Origin: Exercitatus varius
GTDB lineage: Bacteria; Pseudomonadota; Gammaproteobacteria; Enterobacterales; Pasteurellaceae
NCBI RefSeq assembly: GCF_029577735.1
Contig: NZ_JARQTO010000001.1
Span: forward strand, 1 to 64,000
Length of the DNA stretch: 64,000 nucleotides
Direction: 5' to 3'
The notes under the pieces were generated by a model. It was not told where the DNA came from. It ran no database searches and saw nothing but the letters and a program-made list of their open reading frames with translations. The translations under genes were made by a program, and so were the position numbers. Shown in pieces: positions 1-8,748 of the stretch. Within the stretch, counting starts at the first letter, position 1; the number at the start of each line of letters is the position of its first letter.

Positions 1-146
1 AATGAGCCGGGGTTTTTGTGTTTTAATAAAGGAATTTTAAGAAAAACAGAAAATTACATTGAATAATAATTGTTAATCTAAAAATAATTTGAATGCTAAG
101 TTCTATCGGTGATTGTGATGTTTCGAGCTTTGTTATGTCTTTTTAT

Positions 147-987
147 TTAAAGAATAATCGTTTTGTTTTGATAGACAAATAAACGGTCATGTAATACTAA
201 ATCCAATGCTCGACTGAGTACGGTTTTCTCTACGTCACGGCCTGCTTTCATCATTGCTTCGGCTGAGTAAGTATGATCTACATTGATAACGTTATTGCAT
301 AATAATCGGGCCTTCATCTAATTCATTATTGATAAAATGTGCGGTGGCACCAATAATTTTCACTCCTCTGTCGTAGGCGCGTTTATATGGATTGGCACCG
401 ATAAAGGCCGGCAAGAACGAATGATGAATATTAATTACTCGGTCGGGGTAGCGTGCGACAAATTCAGGATTGAGTACGCGCATATATTTAGCTAATACGA
501 TAATATCGGGATTATATTGATCGATGGTTTCCGCCAGTTTTTTATCGTGCTCAATACGCGTCAAGCCTTCATGACTTATGCAATGAAACGGAATATCAAA
601 ACGTTCGACAAGTGTGCGTAAATTATCGTGATTACCTATAACGGCAGCGATTTCTACGTTTAATCCGCCGTAGTAGGTTTTCATTAAAATATCACCAAGG
701 CAATGAGCTTCTTTGGTAACTAAAATAACGATACGTTTGCGGCGATCCGCATTAATCAAACGGCAATTTGTTCCTTTAGGCAAACTAAAATTTAAATCTT
801 CAAGCAATACTTCTTCATTAAAAATACCTTGTAATTCGGTACGCATAAAGAAATGTTTTGTTTCAAAATCTACAAATTCGTTATTGTGTAAAATATTTAA
901 TTGATGCTTATAACAAATATTTGTGATTTTGGCGATTAAGCCTTTATCATCAGGGCAGTCTGTAAGTAAAATTTTATTTTCAATCAT
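147..987 (-). pseudogene. purU: Formyltetrahydrofolate deformylase, frameshifted near the C-terminus
   Basis: PurU hydrolyses 10-formyl-THF to formate and THF. The intact frame runs 231 residues from ATG 985-987: an N-terminal ACT domain (about residues 5-80), then a formyltransferase fold with the catalytic stretch NIHHSFLPAF at 186-195 and the Asp of ELDEGPII near 225. The frame stops at 292-294 right after GPIIMQ. One base further, the expected C-terminal tail continues in another frame (NVINVDHTYSAEAMMKAGRD... to KTIIL) and stops at 147-149. Joined, the protein would be about 279 residues, the usual family length. One extra base between 292 and 295 explains the break. It may be a true mutation or a sequencing error; the rest of the gene shows no decay. 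Confidence 0.85.
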
Positions 988-1021
988 TGTTTTATTTGTT
1001 TTAATTCTTTTTAGGTAAAGG

Positions 1022-1050
1022 AAAACCCATATATCGAATATATGGGTTTT
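1022..1050 (-). terminator. Hairpin terminator downstream of hns
   Basis: CCCATATAT (1026-1034), loop CGA, ATATATGGG (1038-1046), flanked by AAAA/TTTT that lengthen the stem to 13 bp. It lies between hns and purU, both on the minus strand, and on that strand is followed by TTTTCCTTT. Confidence 0.65.
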
Positions 1051-1059
1051 TAAATTTAA

Positions 1060-1455
1060 TTAAATAGCAAATGAATCGAGTGATTTTCCCGCATTTAATG
1101 CATCCTGAATGGCTTTAGGTTTACGACCTTGACCGGTCCAGGTTTTAGTTTTACCTTGTTCATCAATATATTTATATTTAGCCGGCATAGGTTGACGAAC
1201 TTTACGGTTTTTTACTTCCGTTGAAGTTAATCCTAATTCGGCTAAACTTATTCCGTTTTCTTTAAGTTCTTCTTTATATTTTTCAATTAATGCCTGACGG
1301 GCTTTTTGTTCTGCAATTAATGCCGCATCTTCTTCACGTTTTTCGGTAATAACCTGTGTCAGTTTTTTTAATGCTTCTTCCGATTTTTCTAAACCTAACT
1401 CATTTACGGCGGCGCGCAGTGTACGGATATTATTTAAACCTTTGCTAAAAGACAT
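1060..1455 (-). CDS. hns: H-NS family nucleoid protein
   Basis: 131 residues, the usual H-NS length. The N-terminal two thirds is a charged helical oligomerisation region (about residues 1-85, Glu/Lys-rich). The C-terminal DNA-binding domain carries the signature WTGQGRKP at 106-113 with KYKYIDEQGKTKTWTG before it. H-NS binds curved AT-rich DNA and silences transcription, often of acquired genes. It is transcribed alone: purU follows only after a hairpin, and the upstream region is very AT-rich. Start ATG at 1453-1455 is preceded by a GGAGAA-type ribosome site. Whether it is H-NS or a StpA-like paralogue cannot be told from one window. Confidence 0.93.
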   Translation of the reverse strand: MSFSKGLNNIRTLRAAVNELGLEKSEEALKKLTQVITEKREEDAALIAEQKARQALIEKYKEELKENGISLAELGLTSTEVKNRKVRQPMPAKYKYIDEQGKTKTWTGQGRKPKAIQDALNAGKSLDSFAI

Positions 1456-1640
1456 AGTATTCTCCAGAATAAATTGATATGAATGTGTCGTTGCAATTTA
1501 GAATAATAATAAGAATATTATTTAAAGTAAATTATTTTTTCCCTTATATAAGAAATTAAGATTTTTTCGGTTGGTTTTTTTGTGATCTTGTTGTAATCTT
1601 CTTGCTTTGTCTTTTGTTTAAAATCGCACTAGGGAATTAT

Positions 1641-3170
1641 ATGGAAATCGCTGATTTTTCTACGTCAATCTGGTCAATTTTGCCACCGATTCTCGCATTG
1701 AGTTTAGCCATTTTGACACGTAAAGTATTACTATCGCTTAGCATCGGTATTGCTGTGGGGGCTTTGATGTTGGCTAACGGTAATATAGGTATGGCAATAA
1801 GTTATTTGGCGGATCGGATTTTAGCGTTGGTTTACAGTGTGGAAGATCATGCATTAAACGACGGCAATCTTAATATTATTTTATTCTTATTATTGCTCGG
1901 AATTTTGACCGCACTTTTAAGCGTATCCGGCAGTAATCAGGCTTTTGCCGAGTGGGCGCAAAAGCATATAAAAGATCGTCGCGGTGCCAAAATCATGGCG
2001 GCTTGTTTGGTTTTTGTGACTTTTATCGATGACTATTTTCACAGTCTGGCGGTAGGGGCGATTGCCCGTCCGGTAACGGATAAGTTCCGGGTTTCCCGTC
2101 CTAAGCTTGCTTATATTTTAGACTCGACGGCTGCGCCGATGTGCGTGATGATGCCGATTTCCAGTTGGGGCGCTTACATTATGACCCTGATTGCCGGTTT
2201 ACTGGCGGAACATGCAATCAGCGGTTACACGCCGTTCAGTGCGTTTATGGCCATGAGCGCCATGAATTTCTATGCGATTTTCTCTATGGTTATGGTATTT
2301 GTTGTGGCCTATTTTTCATTTGATATCGGTCCGATGGCGCGTCATGAGAAATTGGCGCTGGAACAAATGAATCATGAACAAAATACGGCGGCCGAAACGA
2401 AAGGGCATGTGCGTAATTTAATTTTGCCGATTCTGGTGCTGATTATCGGCACGGTTTCTATGATGATGTACACGGGTAACCAAGCGCTGAGTGAAAACGG
2501 TAAAGCTTTTAGCGTGTTAGGCGCGTTTGAAAATACTTCCGTAGGCATTTCCCTTGTGGTCGGCGGTGTAAGTGCGGTCATTATTTCAACAGTTTTAATT
2601 ATGCTTGATCGCCTCGTCACGCCGTCCGAATACGCTAAGTCCTGGTTAGCGGGGATGAAATCAATGTCGGGAGCCATTGCAATTTTATTTTTTGCCTGGA
2701 CAATCAATAAAGTTGTGGGTGACATGCAGACCGGTAAATATCTTTCAAGCTTGATTTCAGGTAATCTCAATCCCGCATTTTTGCCGCCATTATTATTTAT
2801 TCTTGGTGCGTTAATGGCGTTTTCGACAGGAACAAGTTGGGGAACTTTCGGTATTATGTTGCCTATTGCTGCGGCGATTACGGTAAATGCCGCGCCTGAA
2901 CTGTTTTTGCCTTGCTTGTCTGCCGTGATGGCCGGCGCCGTCTGCGGCGATCACTGTTCTCCGGTTTCCGATACCACTATTCTTTCTTCAACCGGTGCGA
3001 AGTGTAATCACATGGATCACGTTACCACACAGTTGCCTTATGCATTAATTATCGCATTGGCAACCACCTTAGGTTATTTGATGGTGGGCTTTACTCAATC
3101 GGGCGTTTTAGGGTTTGCAACAACCGGTGTGATCTTGTTCATTTTGATTTTGCTGACTAAAAAGCGGTAG
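1641..3170 (+). CDS. nhaC: NhaC-family Na+/H+ antiporter
   Basis: About 509 residues of an integral membrane protein with many hydrophobic segments across its whole length. Motifs typical of the NhaC/MleN ion antiporter group include FIDDYFHSLAVGAIARPV, DSTAAPMCVMMPISSWGAY and the C-terminal GDHCSPVSDTTILSSTGA. It most likely exchanges Na+ (or a Na+/carboxylate pair) for protons at the inner membrane. The open frame extends upstream to 1602, but ATG 1641 is preceded by AGGGA at a good distance and gives the expected N-terminus, so this start is chosen. It stands alone: hns is divergent and ilvI follows after a terminator. Substrate within the family is an inference. Confidence 0.88.
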   Translation: MEIADFSTSIWSILPPILALSLAILTRKVLLSLSIGIAVGALMLANGNIGMAISYLADRILALVYSVEDHALNDGNLNIILFLLLLGILTALLSVSGSNQAFAEWAQKHIKDRRGAKIMAACLVFVTFIDDYFHSLAVGAIARPVTDKFRVSRPKLAYILDSTAAPMCVMMPISSWGAYIMTLIAGLLAEHAISGYTPFSAFMAMSAMNFYAIFSMVMVFVVAYFSFDIGPMARHEKLALEQMNHEQNTAAETKGHVRNLILPILVLIIGTVSMMMYTGNQALSENGKAFSVLGAFENTSVGISLVVGGVSAVIISTVLIMLDRLVTPSEYAKSWLAGMKSMSGAIAILFFAWTINKVVGDMQTGKYLSSLISGNLNPAFLPPLLFILGALMAFSTGTSWGTFGIMLPIAAAITVNAAPELFLPCLSAVMAGAVCGDHCSPVSDTTILSSTGAKCNHMDHVTTQLPYALIIALATTLGYLMVGFTQSGVLGFATTGVILFILILLTKKR

Positions 3171-3171
3171 C

Positions 3172-3193
3172 AAATGTGATCTAAATCACATTT
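3172..3193. promoter_or_regulatory. Near-consensus CRP binding site
   Basis: Core TGTGATCTAAATCACA at 3175-3190, extended by AAA and TTT to a 22-bp palindrome one base away from the E. coli CRP consensus. It starts two bases after the nhaC stop and about 220 bp before ilvI, with a terminator in between, so its target promoter is unclear. Confidence 0.7.
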
Positions 3194-3225
3194 TTGAATA
3201 AAAAATTTTATTTCATTTATTTTAT

Positions 3226-3253
3226 AAAATGCGGCATAAAGTCGCATTTTTTT
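3226..3253 (+). terminator. Intrinsic terminator after nhaC
   Basis: AAAATGCG (3226-3233) pairs with CGCATTTT (3243-3250), followed by a continuing T-run. Confidence 0.7.
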
Positions 3254-3412
3254 ATTTTAAATGAATTATTTTTTTATTTAATTCTGAATGTTTTGTTTGA
3301 TTTAGATTTTTATACTTAAAAATTGAAGTTTTTATTTTAAAAATCATTAGACAAAGCGCCTAGAATCAGTAAACTGAGGCCATTAATAACCGAAAGTAGA
3401 ATGGAGAATACG

Positions 3413-5131
3413 ATGAAAAAACTATCAGGCGCAGAAATGGTTGTACAGTCATTGCGCGATCAAGGGGTTAAATATTTATTTGGCTATCCGGGTGGCGCGG
3501 TTTTAGACATCTACGATGCAATTCATACCCTTGGCGGCATTGAACATGTGCTTGTACGTCACGAACAGGCGGCGGTTCATATGGCCGACGGTTATGCCCG
3601 TTCAACCGGAGAAGTCGGATGCGTCCTGGTAACATCCGGGCCGGGTTCAACCAACGCTGTAACGGGAATTGCCACCGCTTATGCGGATTCTGTTCCGTTA
3701 GTGATTATTACCGGTCAGGTTCATTCTCATTTAATCGGAACCGATGCATTCCAGGAGTGCGATACCATCGGCATTACCCGTCCGGTCGTCAAACATAGTT
3801 TTATCATTCGTGATCCGGCGGAAATTCCGGCAACCATCAAAAAAGCGTTCTACATCGCTTCAACCGGACGTCCGGGGCCGGTGGTGATTGATATTCCGAA
3901 AGATATGGTGAACCCGGCGAATAAGTTTACTTATGAATATCCGAGCGAAATTTCCATGCGTTCTTACAATCCGAACGTTCATGGTCACAAAGGCCAAATC
4001 AAAAAAGCGTTAAAAGCCTTACTGGTGGCAAAAAAACCGGTGTTATTTATTGGCGGCGGCGTGATTATTGATAACAGCAGCGAAAAAGTCACGCAATTCG
4101 CCAAACAGTTGAATTTACCGGTAACCTCTTCTTTAATGGGGTTAGGCGGTTTTCCGGGTACGGATAAACAATGGCTGGGTATGCTGGGCATGCACGGTAC
4201 CTTTGAAGCGAACACCGCCATGCATAATGCGGATTTGATTTTAGGCGTGGGCGTTCGTTTTGATGACAGAACCACCAATAATCTGGATAAATATTGTCCG
4301 CATGCCAAAGTGATCCATATTGACATTGATCCGACTTCCATTTCGAAAAACGTTCCCGCTTCGATTCCCATCGTCGGCAGCGTAGATAACGTGTTCACCG
4401 AATTTTTGTCTCTGTTACAGGATGAAAATCTAGCGAAATCACAATCCGATTTAACCGATTGGTGGAAGCAGATTGACGAATGGAAAGCGAAAAAGTGTCT
4501 GGAATTTGACCGCACTTCAACGGAAATTAAGCCGCAAGCCGTCGTTGAAATGATTTACCGTTTGACTAACGGTGATGCTTACGTAGCGTCCGACGTGGGG
4601 CAACACCAAATGTTCACGGCGTTGCATTATCCGTTTGACAAACCGCGTCACTGGATTAATTCGGGCGGCGCCGGCACCATGGGCTTCGGTTTACCGGCGG
4701 CTATCGGGGTGAAATTCGCTCATCCGGAAAGCACGGTGGTTTGCGTCACCGGCGACGGTTCCATTCAGATGAATATTCAGGAACTCTCAACGGCAATGCA
4801 ATACAACATTCCGATTATTATCGTCAGCCTGAATAACCGTTTCCTCGGAATGGTAAAACAGTGGCAGGATCTGATTTATGCCGGCCGTCACTCGCAGGTT
4901 TATATGAATTCCTTGCCGGATTTCGCAAAATTAGCGGAGGCTTACGGCCATGTCGGAATTCAAATTGATACGGCCGATGAATTGGAAGAAAAGCTCACTC
5001 AGGCATTCTCGATTAAAGATCGTCTGGTTTTTGTGGATGTCCGCGTCGACGCAACGGAAAACGTATATCCGATGCAAATTCGTGGCGGTGCCATGGATGA
5101 AATGTTATTGGGCAAACCGGAAGTAAAATAA
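3413..5131 (+). CDS. ilvI: Acetohydroxyacid synthase III, large (catalytic) subunit
   Basis: ThDP/FAD enzyme that condenses two pyruvates to acetolactate, or pyruvate with 2-oxobutyrate, the first common step to valine, leucine and isoleucine. 572 residues from ATG 3413. Visible: N-terminal FGYPGGAVLDIYD, the catalytic glutamate in RHEQAA, the central FAD-binding region, and the C-terminal ThDP/Mg motif GDGSIQMNIQEL followed by NN. An upstream in-frame ATG at 3401 adds four residues, but GGAG at 3403-3406 sits properly for 3413, and MKKLSGAEMVV is the family N-terminus. Operon with ilvH (10-bp gap). The 160-bp AT-rich leader probably holds the promoter. Confidence 0.96.
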   Translation: MKKLSGAEMVVQSLRDQGVKYLFGYPGGAVLDIYDAIHTLGGIEHVLVRHEQAAVHMADGYARSTGEVGCVLVTSGPGSTNAVTGIATAYADSVPLVIITGQVHSHLIGTDAFQECDTIGITRPVVKHSFIIRDPAEIPATIKKAFYIASTGRPGPVVIDIPKDMVNPANKFTYEYPSEISMRSYNPNVHGHKGQIKKALKALLVAKKPVLFIGGGVIIDNSSEKVTQFAKQLNLPVTSSLMGLGGFPGTDKQWLGMLGMHGTFEANTAMHNADLILGVGVRFDDRTTNNLDKYCPHAKVIHIDIDPTSISKNVPASIPIVGSVDNVFTEFLSLLQDENLAKSQSDLTDWWKQIDEWKAKKCLEFDRTSTEIKPQAVVEMIYRLTNGDAYVASDVGQHQMFTALHYPFDKPRHWINSGGAGTMGFGLPAAIGVKFAHPESTVVCVTGDGSIQMNIQELSTAMQYNIPIIIVSLNNRFLGMVKQWQDLIYAGRHSQVYMNSLPDFAKLAEAYGHVGIQIDTADELEEKLTQAFSIKDRLVFVDVRVDATENVYPMQIRGGAMDEMLLGKPEVK

Positions 5132-5141
5132 GGAGTACAAA

Positions 5142-5633
5142 ATGCGTAGAATTTTATCTGTATTACTGGAGAACGAAACAGGTGCATTATCTCGTGTTGT
5201 CGCCTTATTCTCACAACGTGCGTTTAATATCGAAAGCTTAACGGTTGCGCCGACGGACGATCCGACGCTTTCCCGCATGACGATTGAAGCTTCCGGCGAC
5301 GAACGGGTGCTGGAGCAGATCGAAAAGCAATTACATAAACTGGTTGATGTGTTTAAAGTGATCAGTTTAAGCGATTGCGATCATGTGGAACGTGAAGTTA
5401 TGTTGCTGAAGCTACGCGCAACGGGAGCAACGCGTGATGAAATTAAGCGTTTGACCGATATTTTCCGCGGACAAATCGTGGATGTCACCACCAAATCGTA
5501 CACCATTCAATTAGCCGGAACAAAAGACAAACTGGACGCTTTTGTCAGCGCGGTGAAAGAAGAAACCGGCATTTTGGAAATCGTCCGTTCGGGACTGATC
5601 AGCCTTTCTCGCGGCGAAAAAAACATGCTATAA
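5142..5633 (+). CDS. ilvH: Acetohydroxyacid synthase III, small (regulatory) subunit
   Basis: 163 residues, standard length for IlvH. An ACT domain fills the first ~80 residues (RRILSVLLENETGALSRV, with NIESLTVAPTDD), where valine binds for feedback inhibition; the C-terminal half (RELMLLKLRATG-like segment to SRGEK) is the domain that activates the catalytic subunit. Starts 10 bp after ilvI with AAGGAG upstream, so the two are co-transcribed and translated in balance. Ends in a strong terminator. Confidence 0.96.
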   Translation: MRRILSVLLENETGALSRVVALFSQRAFNIESLTVAPTDDPTLSRMTIEASGDERVLEQIEKQLHKLVDVFKVISLSDCDHVEREVMLLKLRATGATRDEIKRLTDIFRGQIVDVTTKSYTIQLAGTKDKLDAFVSAVKEETGILEIVRSGLISLSRGEKNML

Positions 5634-5651
5634 TTTTGCACCATTAATTTA

Positions 5652-5678
5652 GGGGAAACTATTTCCCCTTTCTTTTTT
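5652..5678 (+). terminator. Terminator of ilvIH
   Basis: GGGGAAA (5652-5658), loop CTA, TTTCCCC (5662-5668), then TTTCTTTTTT. Confidence 0.9.
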
Positions 5679-5692
5679 ATTTGAGTTATCCT

Positions 5693-7243
5693 ATGGAACA
5701 AATAAATAAACAAGCAGTAATATTCTATTTTTTATTACTTCTTTATGCTTTGCTTTCTAATTATTCTCTGGGTTATCCGCCTAATATTTATGCGGTTGTC
5801 GGTAATTTTTTATTATTACTTTTAGCCTTTAACCTGTCTAAATACCTATTTCTTACGGTTTTATTATTTCACAGTCTGATTTGTTCAGTTTATATCCCTG
5901 AAGCGATTTTTTACGGTTCGCCATCCGTCGGAATTATTGCGTCATTATTCGAAACCAATGCGCAGGAAAGCTGGGAATATTTGCAATCACTGCCGATTTA
6001 CAGTTATGTGATTTCACTGTTATTTCTATTGTTTGCCATCGGTTTCGCCGTATTTGCCTTGAAAGTGAAACCTTCACCAATGAAGAAAACCACAGTGATA
6101 ACATTGATTTGTTTAATAACTGTCGCCGTTCTTTATAAGCCCTGGAGTAATTATCATAAAGGCAAAGGATTTCAATTAAGTGATACTCGTGTCTCATTGA
6201 TAGGTTTTTATTGGGTGAATTATCAATTAATCAAAGAATATCAGCGGCAAAAAGCCGAAATGTCCGCAGTAAAAAATCAGCAATCAACCTGGGAAATTTC
6301 TGCGGTGAATCCTAAATATAAAAATTATGTGGTGATTATCGGGGAAAGTATGCGCGCGGATTATTTGTCTATGTACGGTTACCCGATAGAAACTACACCG
6401 TTTTTAGCCAAAACAACAGGATTAATTATCGACGGCTATATTTCCGCGGCGCCGAATACGCAACCTTCATTGGCGAGAACCTTATATCTTTACAAAGAAA
6501 ATGACACGCAATTCCAGAATAATATTATTACGTTAGCCAAACAGGCCGGTTTTAAAACTTATTGGTTGTCCAATCAAGGATTTTCAGGTGAGTTTGATTC
6601 GGTTGCGGCAAGAGTCGGCGCGGGAAGTGATAAACCGCATTTTACCCAATTATCGTCGGATTCAATTAATATCAACGATAAAACCCTACTTCAAATTTTT
6701 AGAACGGAATTGCAGGAAAGCGATGATACGCCAAAACTATTTGTACTTCATTTAATGGGATCTCATCCTCTGTTTTGCCGTCGAATCGATATTGCGCCTT
6801 CAATACGATTTAAAAATGATGAAATGTCTTGTTATTTGGAAAGTTTGCGACAAACGGACGCGTTGATTAGAAATGTGGTGGATTTAGTTAAAACGGAAAG
6901 TAATAACAATTACAGCCTGATTTATTTTTCCGATCACGGCTTATCTCATCGGGAAAAAGAAAGCGAACAAGGAACATTGCAGGTAGGCAATGAGCATAAA
7001 GAAAATTATCAGGTGCCTTTTATTCGTATTTCCAGTGACGATTCGGAACGTAAAATCTTAAAAACGCAACGCTCGGCGTTTAACTTTATTTACGGTTTTG
7101 CTCAGTGGCTGGGAATTCAGGAAAAAACGCTCAGCAACGGTTATCAGTTTTTTTCTGAAAAACCCGATGACGTGAAGGTTTTTAATTGGCATCAAAATAT
7201 CGATTTTAATCAGCTGCCTTCGGATCCGGCTATTATGCAATAG
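5693..7243 (+). CDS. Sulfatase-fold phosphoethanolamine transferase (LPS-modifying type)
   Basis: 516 residues from ATG 5693 (a TTG four codons upstream is less likely). The first ~160 residues contain about five membrane helices; the rest is a periplasmic alkaline-phosphatase/sulfatase-like domain. Metal and catalytic motifs: YVVIIGESMRADYLSMYGYP, then AAPNTQPSLART where the Thr should be the nucleophile, and YFSDHGLSHRE near the C-terminus with the metal-binding Asp-His. EptA/EptB/Lpt-type enzymes move phosphoethanolamine from phosphatidylethanolamine to lipid A or LPS core; which acceptor is used here cannot be told. Single gene, starting directly after the ilvIH terminator and ending before an uptake-signal hairpin. 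Confidence 0.83.
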   Translation: MEQINKQAVIFYFLLLLYALLSNYSLGYPPNIYAVVGNFLLLLLAFNLSKYLFLTVLLFHSLICSVYIPEAIFYGSPSVGIIASLFETNAQESWEYLQSLPIYSYVISLLFLLFAIGFAVFALKVKPSPMKKTTVITLICLITVAVLYKPWSNYHKGKGFQLSDTRVSLIGFYWVNYQLIKEYQRQKAEMSAVKNQQSTWEISAVNPKYKNYVVIIGESMRADYLSMYGYPIETTPFLAKTTGLIIDGYISAAPNTQPSLARTLYLYKENDTQFQNNIITLAKQAGFKTYWLSNQGFSGEFDSVAARVGAGSDKPHFTQLSSDSININDKTLLQIFRTELQESDDTPKLFVLHLMGSHPLFCRRIDIAPSIRFKNDEMSCYLESLRQTDALIRNVVDLVKTESNNNYSLIYFSDHGLSHREKESEQGTLQVGNEHKENYQVPFIRISSDDSERKILKTQRSAFNFIYGFAQWLGIQEKTLSNGYQFFSEKPDDVKVFNWHQNIDFNQLPSDPAIMQ

Positions 7244-7276
7244 CGCCGGCAGACGAATAGAATGCCGGTCAAATGA

Positions 7277-7319
7277 AAAAGTGCGGTCAAAAAATTAAAC
7301 GTTTTTTGACCGCACTTTT
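7277..7319. terminator. Bidirectional terminator made of an inverted uptake-signal pair
   Basis: AAAAGTGCGGTCAAAAAA (7277-7294), a 7-nt loop, and its exact complement at 7302-7319. It separates the convergent phosphoethanolamine transferase gene and hemL, with A/T runs on both sides. Confidence 0.88.
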
Positions 7320-7328
7320 GTCGGAAAA

Positions 7329-8612
7329 TCAGGCTAATGTCGCAAAAGCCTTATTCGCCGCTTTCAGCGTTTGCTCAATATCCGCATCGGAATGCGCAAG
7401 AGACATAAAGCCGGCTTCAAAGGCGGAAGGCGCAAGATACACGCCTTGTTCCAGCATCAAATGGAAGAAACGGTTGAATTTTGCGGCGTCACATTTCATG
7501 ACCTCCTGGAAATTCGTGACTTCCGGCGCATCGGTAAAGAATAAGCCGAACATGCCGCCGACATATTGCGCGATGAAAGGCACATGGTGTTTTTTCGCCA
7601 AGGTTTTTAAACCTTCCGCCAGTTTTTGGGTTTTTTCCGTTAATTTTTGTTCGTTGCCCGGTTTGGATAATTCGGTGAGACAGGCCAATCCCGCCGCCAT
7701 GGCAATCGGATTGCCCGATAAAGTGCCCGCCTGGTAAACCGGGCCGGTCGGCGCGATGAATTCCATAATTTCCCGTTTACCGCCGAACGCGCCGACCGGC
7801 ATGCCGCCGCCGATAATTTTGCCGAGAGTGGTCAAATCCGGCGTCACGCCGTAATAAGCTTGCGCACCGCCTAATGCTACACGGAAACCGGTCATCACTT
7901 CATCAATGATAAGCAAGGCGCCGTATTGGTCGCAAAGTTCGCGAACGCCTTGCAGGAAGCCCGGTTTGGGCGGAATGCAGTTCATATTGCCGGCTACCGG
8001 TTCGATAATTAAACAGGCGATGTCCTGCGGATATTGTTCGAAAGCTTGTTTGACGGAATCCAGATCGTTATAGGTACAAGTCAGCGTATGTTTGGCGAAA
8101 TCTTCCGGTACGCCGGGCGAACTTGGTTGTCCGAGGGTTAAGGCGCCGGAACCGGCTTTTACCAGTAAGGAATCTGAATGACCGTGGTAACAGCCTTCAA
8201 ATTTAATGATTTTATCGCGTCCGGTGTACCCGCGGGCCAGGCGAATTGCCGACATGGTGGCTTCCGTGCCGGAGCTGACCATGCGCACTAATTCGATGGA
8301 AGGAATAAGCTTGCAGACGAATTCCGCCAAGGTGATTTCGCTTTCCGTCGGTGCCCCGAAACTCAGTCCGTTCGGCACCGCTTTCAATACGGCGTCAATA
8401 ATTGCGGGATGATTGTGGCCCAACACCATCGGTCCCCATGAACCGACGTAATCGATGTATTGTTTTCCGTCCGTATCCGTAATATAGGCGCCCGCGGCTT
8501 TTTGAATAAAAACCGGCGTTCCGCCGACGCCTTTAAATGCGCGAACCGGCGAGTTTACCCCGCCCGGAATCACTTGTTGGGCGCGTTGAAAAAGTGCGGT
8601 CGAATTTGACAT
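7329..8612 (-). CDS. hemL: Glutamate-1-semialdehyde 2,1-aminomutase
   Basis: PLP enzyme that isomerises glutamate-1-semialdehyde to 5-aminolevulinate in C5 heme synthesis. 427 residues from ATG 8610-8612, matching the family. Seen: YIDYVGSWGPMVLGHNHP, VSSGTEATMSAIRLARGYTGRDKI, the substrate-binding DEVMTGFR, and the PLP-lysine segment TLGKIIGGGMPVGAFGG. The frame is open for 62 more codons upstream, but those lack similarity, run into the divergent promoter region, and AGGAAAAATT precedes the chosen ATG. An uptake signal lies just inside the 5' end (8592-8600). Divergent to wecA. Confidence 0.96.
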   Translation of the reverse strand: MSNSTALFQRAQQVIPGGVNSPVRAFKGVGGTPVFIQKAAGAYITDTDGKQYIDYVGSWGPMVLGHNHPAIIDAVLKAVPNGLSFGAPTESEITLAEFVCKLIPSIELVRMVSSGTEATMSAIRLARGYTGRDKIIKFEGCYHGHSDSLLVKAGSGALTLGQPSSPGVPEDFAKHTLTCTYNDLDSVKQAFEQYPQDIACLIIEPVAGNMNCIPPKPGFLQGVRELCDQYGALLIIDEVMTGFRVALGGAQAYYGVTPDLTTLGKIIGGGMPVGAFGGKREIMEFIAPTGPVYQAGTLSGNPIAMAAGLACLTELSKPGNEQKLTEKTQKLAEGLKTLAKKHHVPFIAQYVGGMFGLFFTDAPEVTNFQEVMKCDAAKFNRFFHLMLEQGVYLAPSAFEAGFMSLAHSDADIEQTLKAANKAFATLA

Positions 8613-8748
8613 AATTTTTCCTATAATCTGAAAAGTAAATGAAGTAAACGGCGCATATTGTACTTGAAAATGATAAAAAATGTTATCGTAAAATAAGGGT
8701 TTATGATATGCTTTGAACGTTTTTCGAATAAGAAAATAAGGCATAAAA

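Noticed and set aside
1..146. Gene or element at the left window edge
   Set aside because: AT-rich with no frame or clear hairpin; the first bases may be the tail of a terminator, but the other arm lies outside the window.
2372..2770. Long open frames antisense to nhaC, ilvI, rbbA, dsbD, purH, hrpA and others
   Set aside because: They follow the codon bias of the opposite strand, lack ribosome sites and show no recognisable protein features.
3401..3412. ATG 3401 as the ilvI start
   Set aside because: The GGAG site is correctly placed for ATG 3413, and the family N-terminus begins there.
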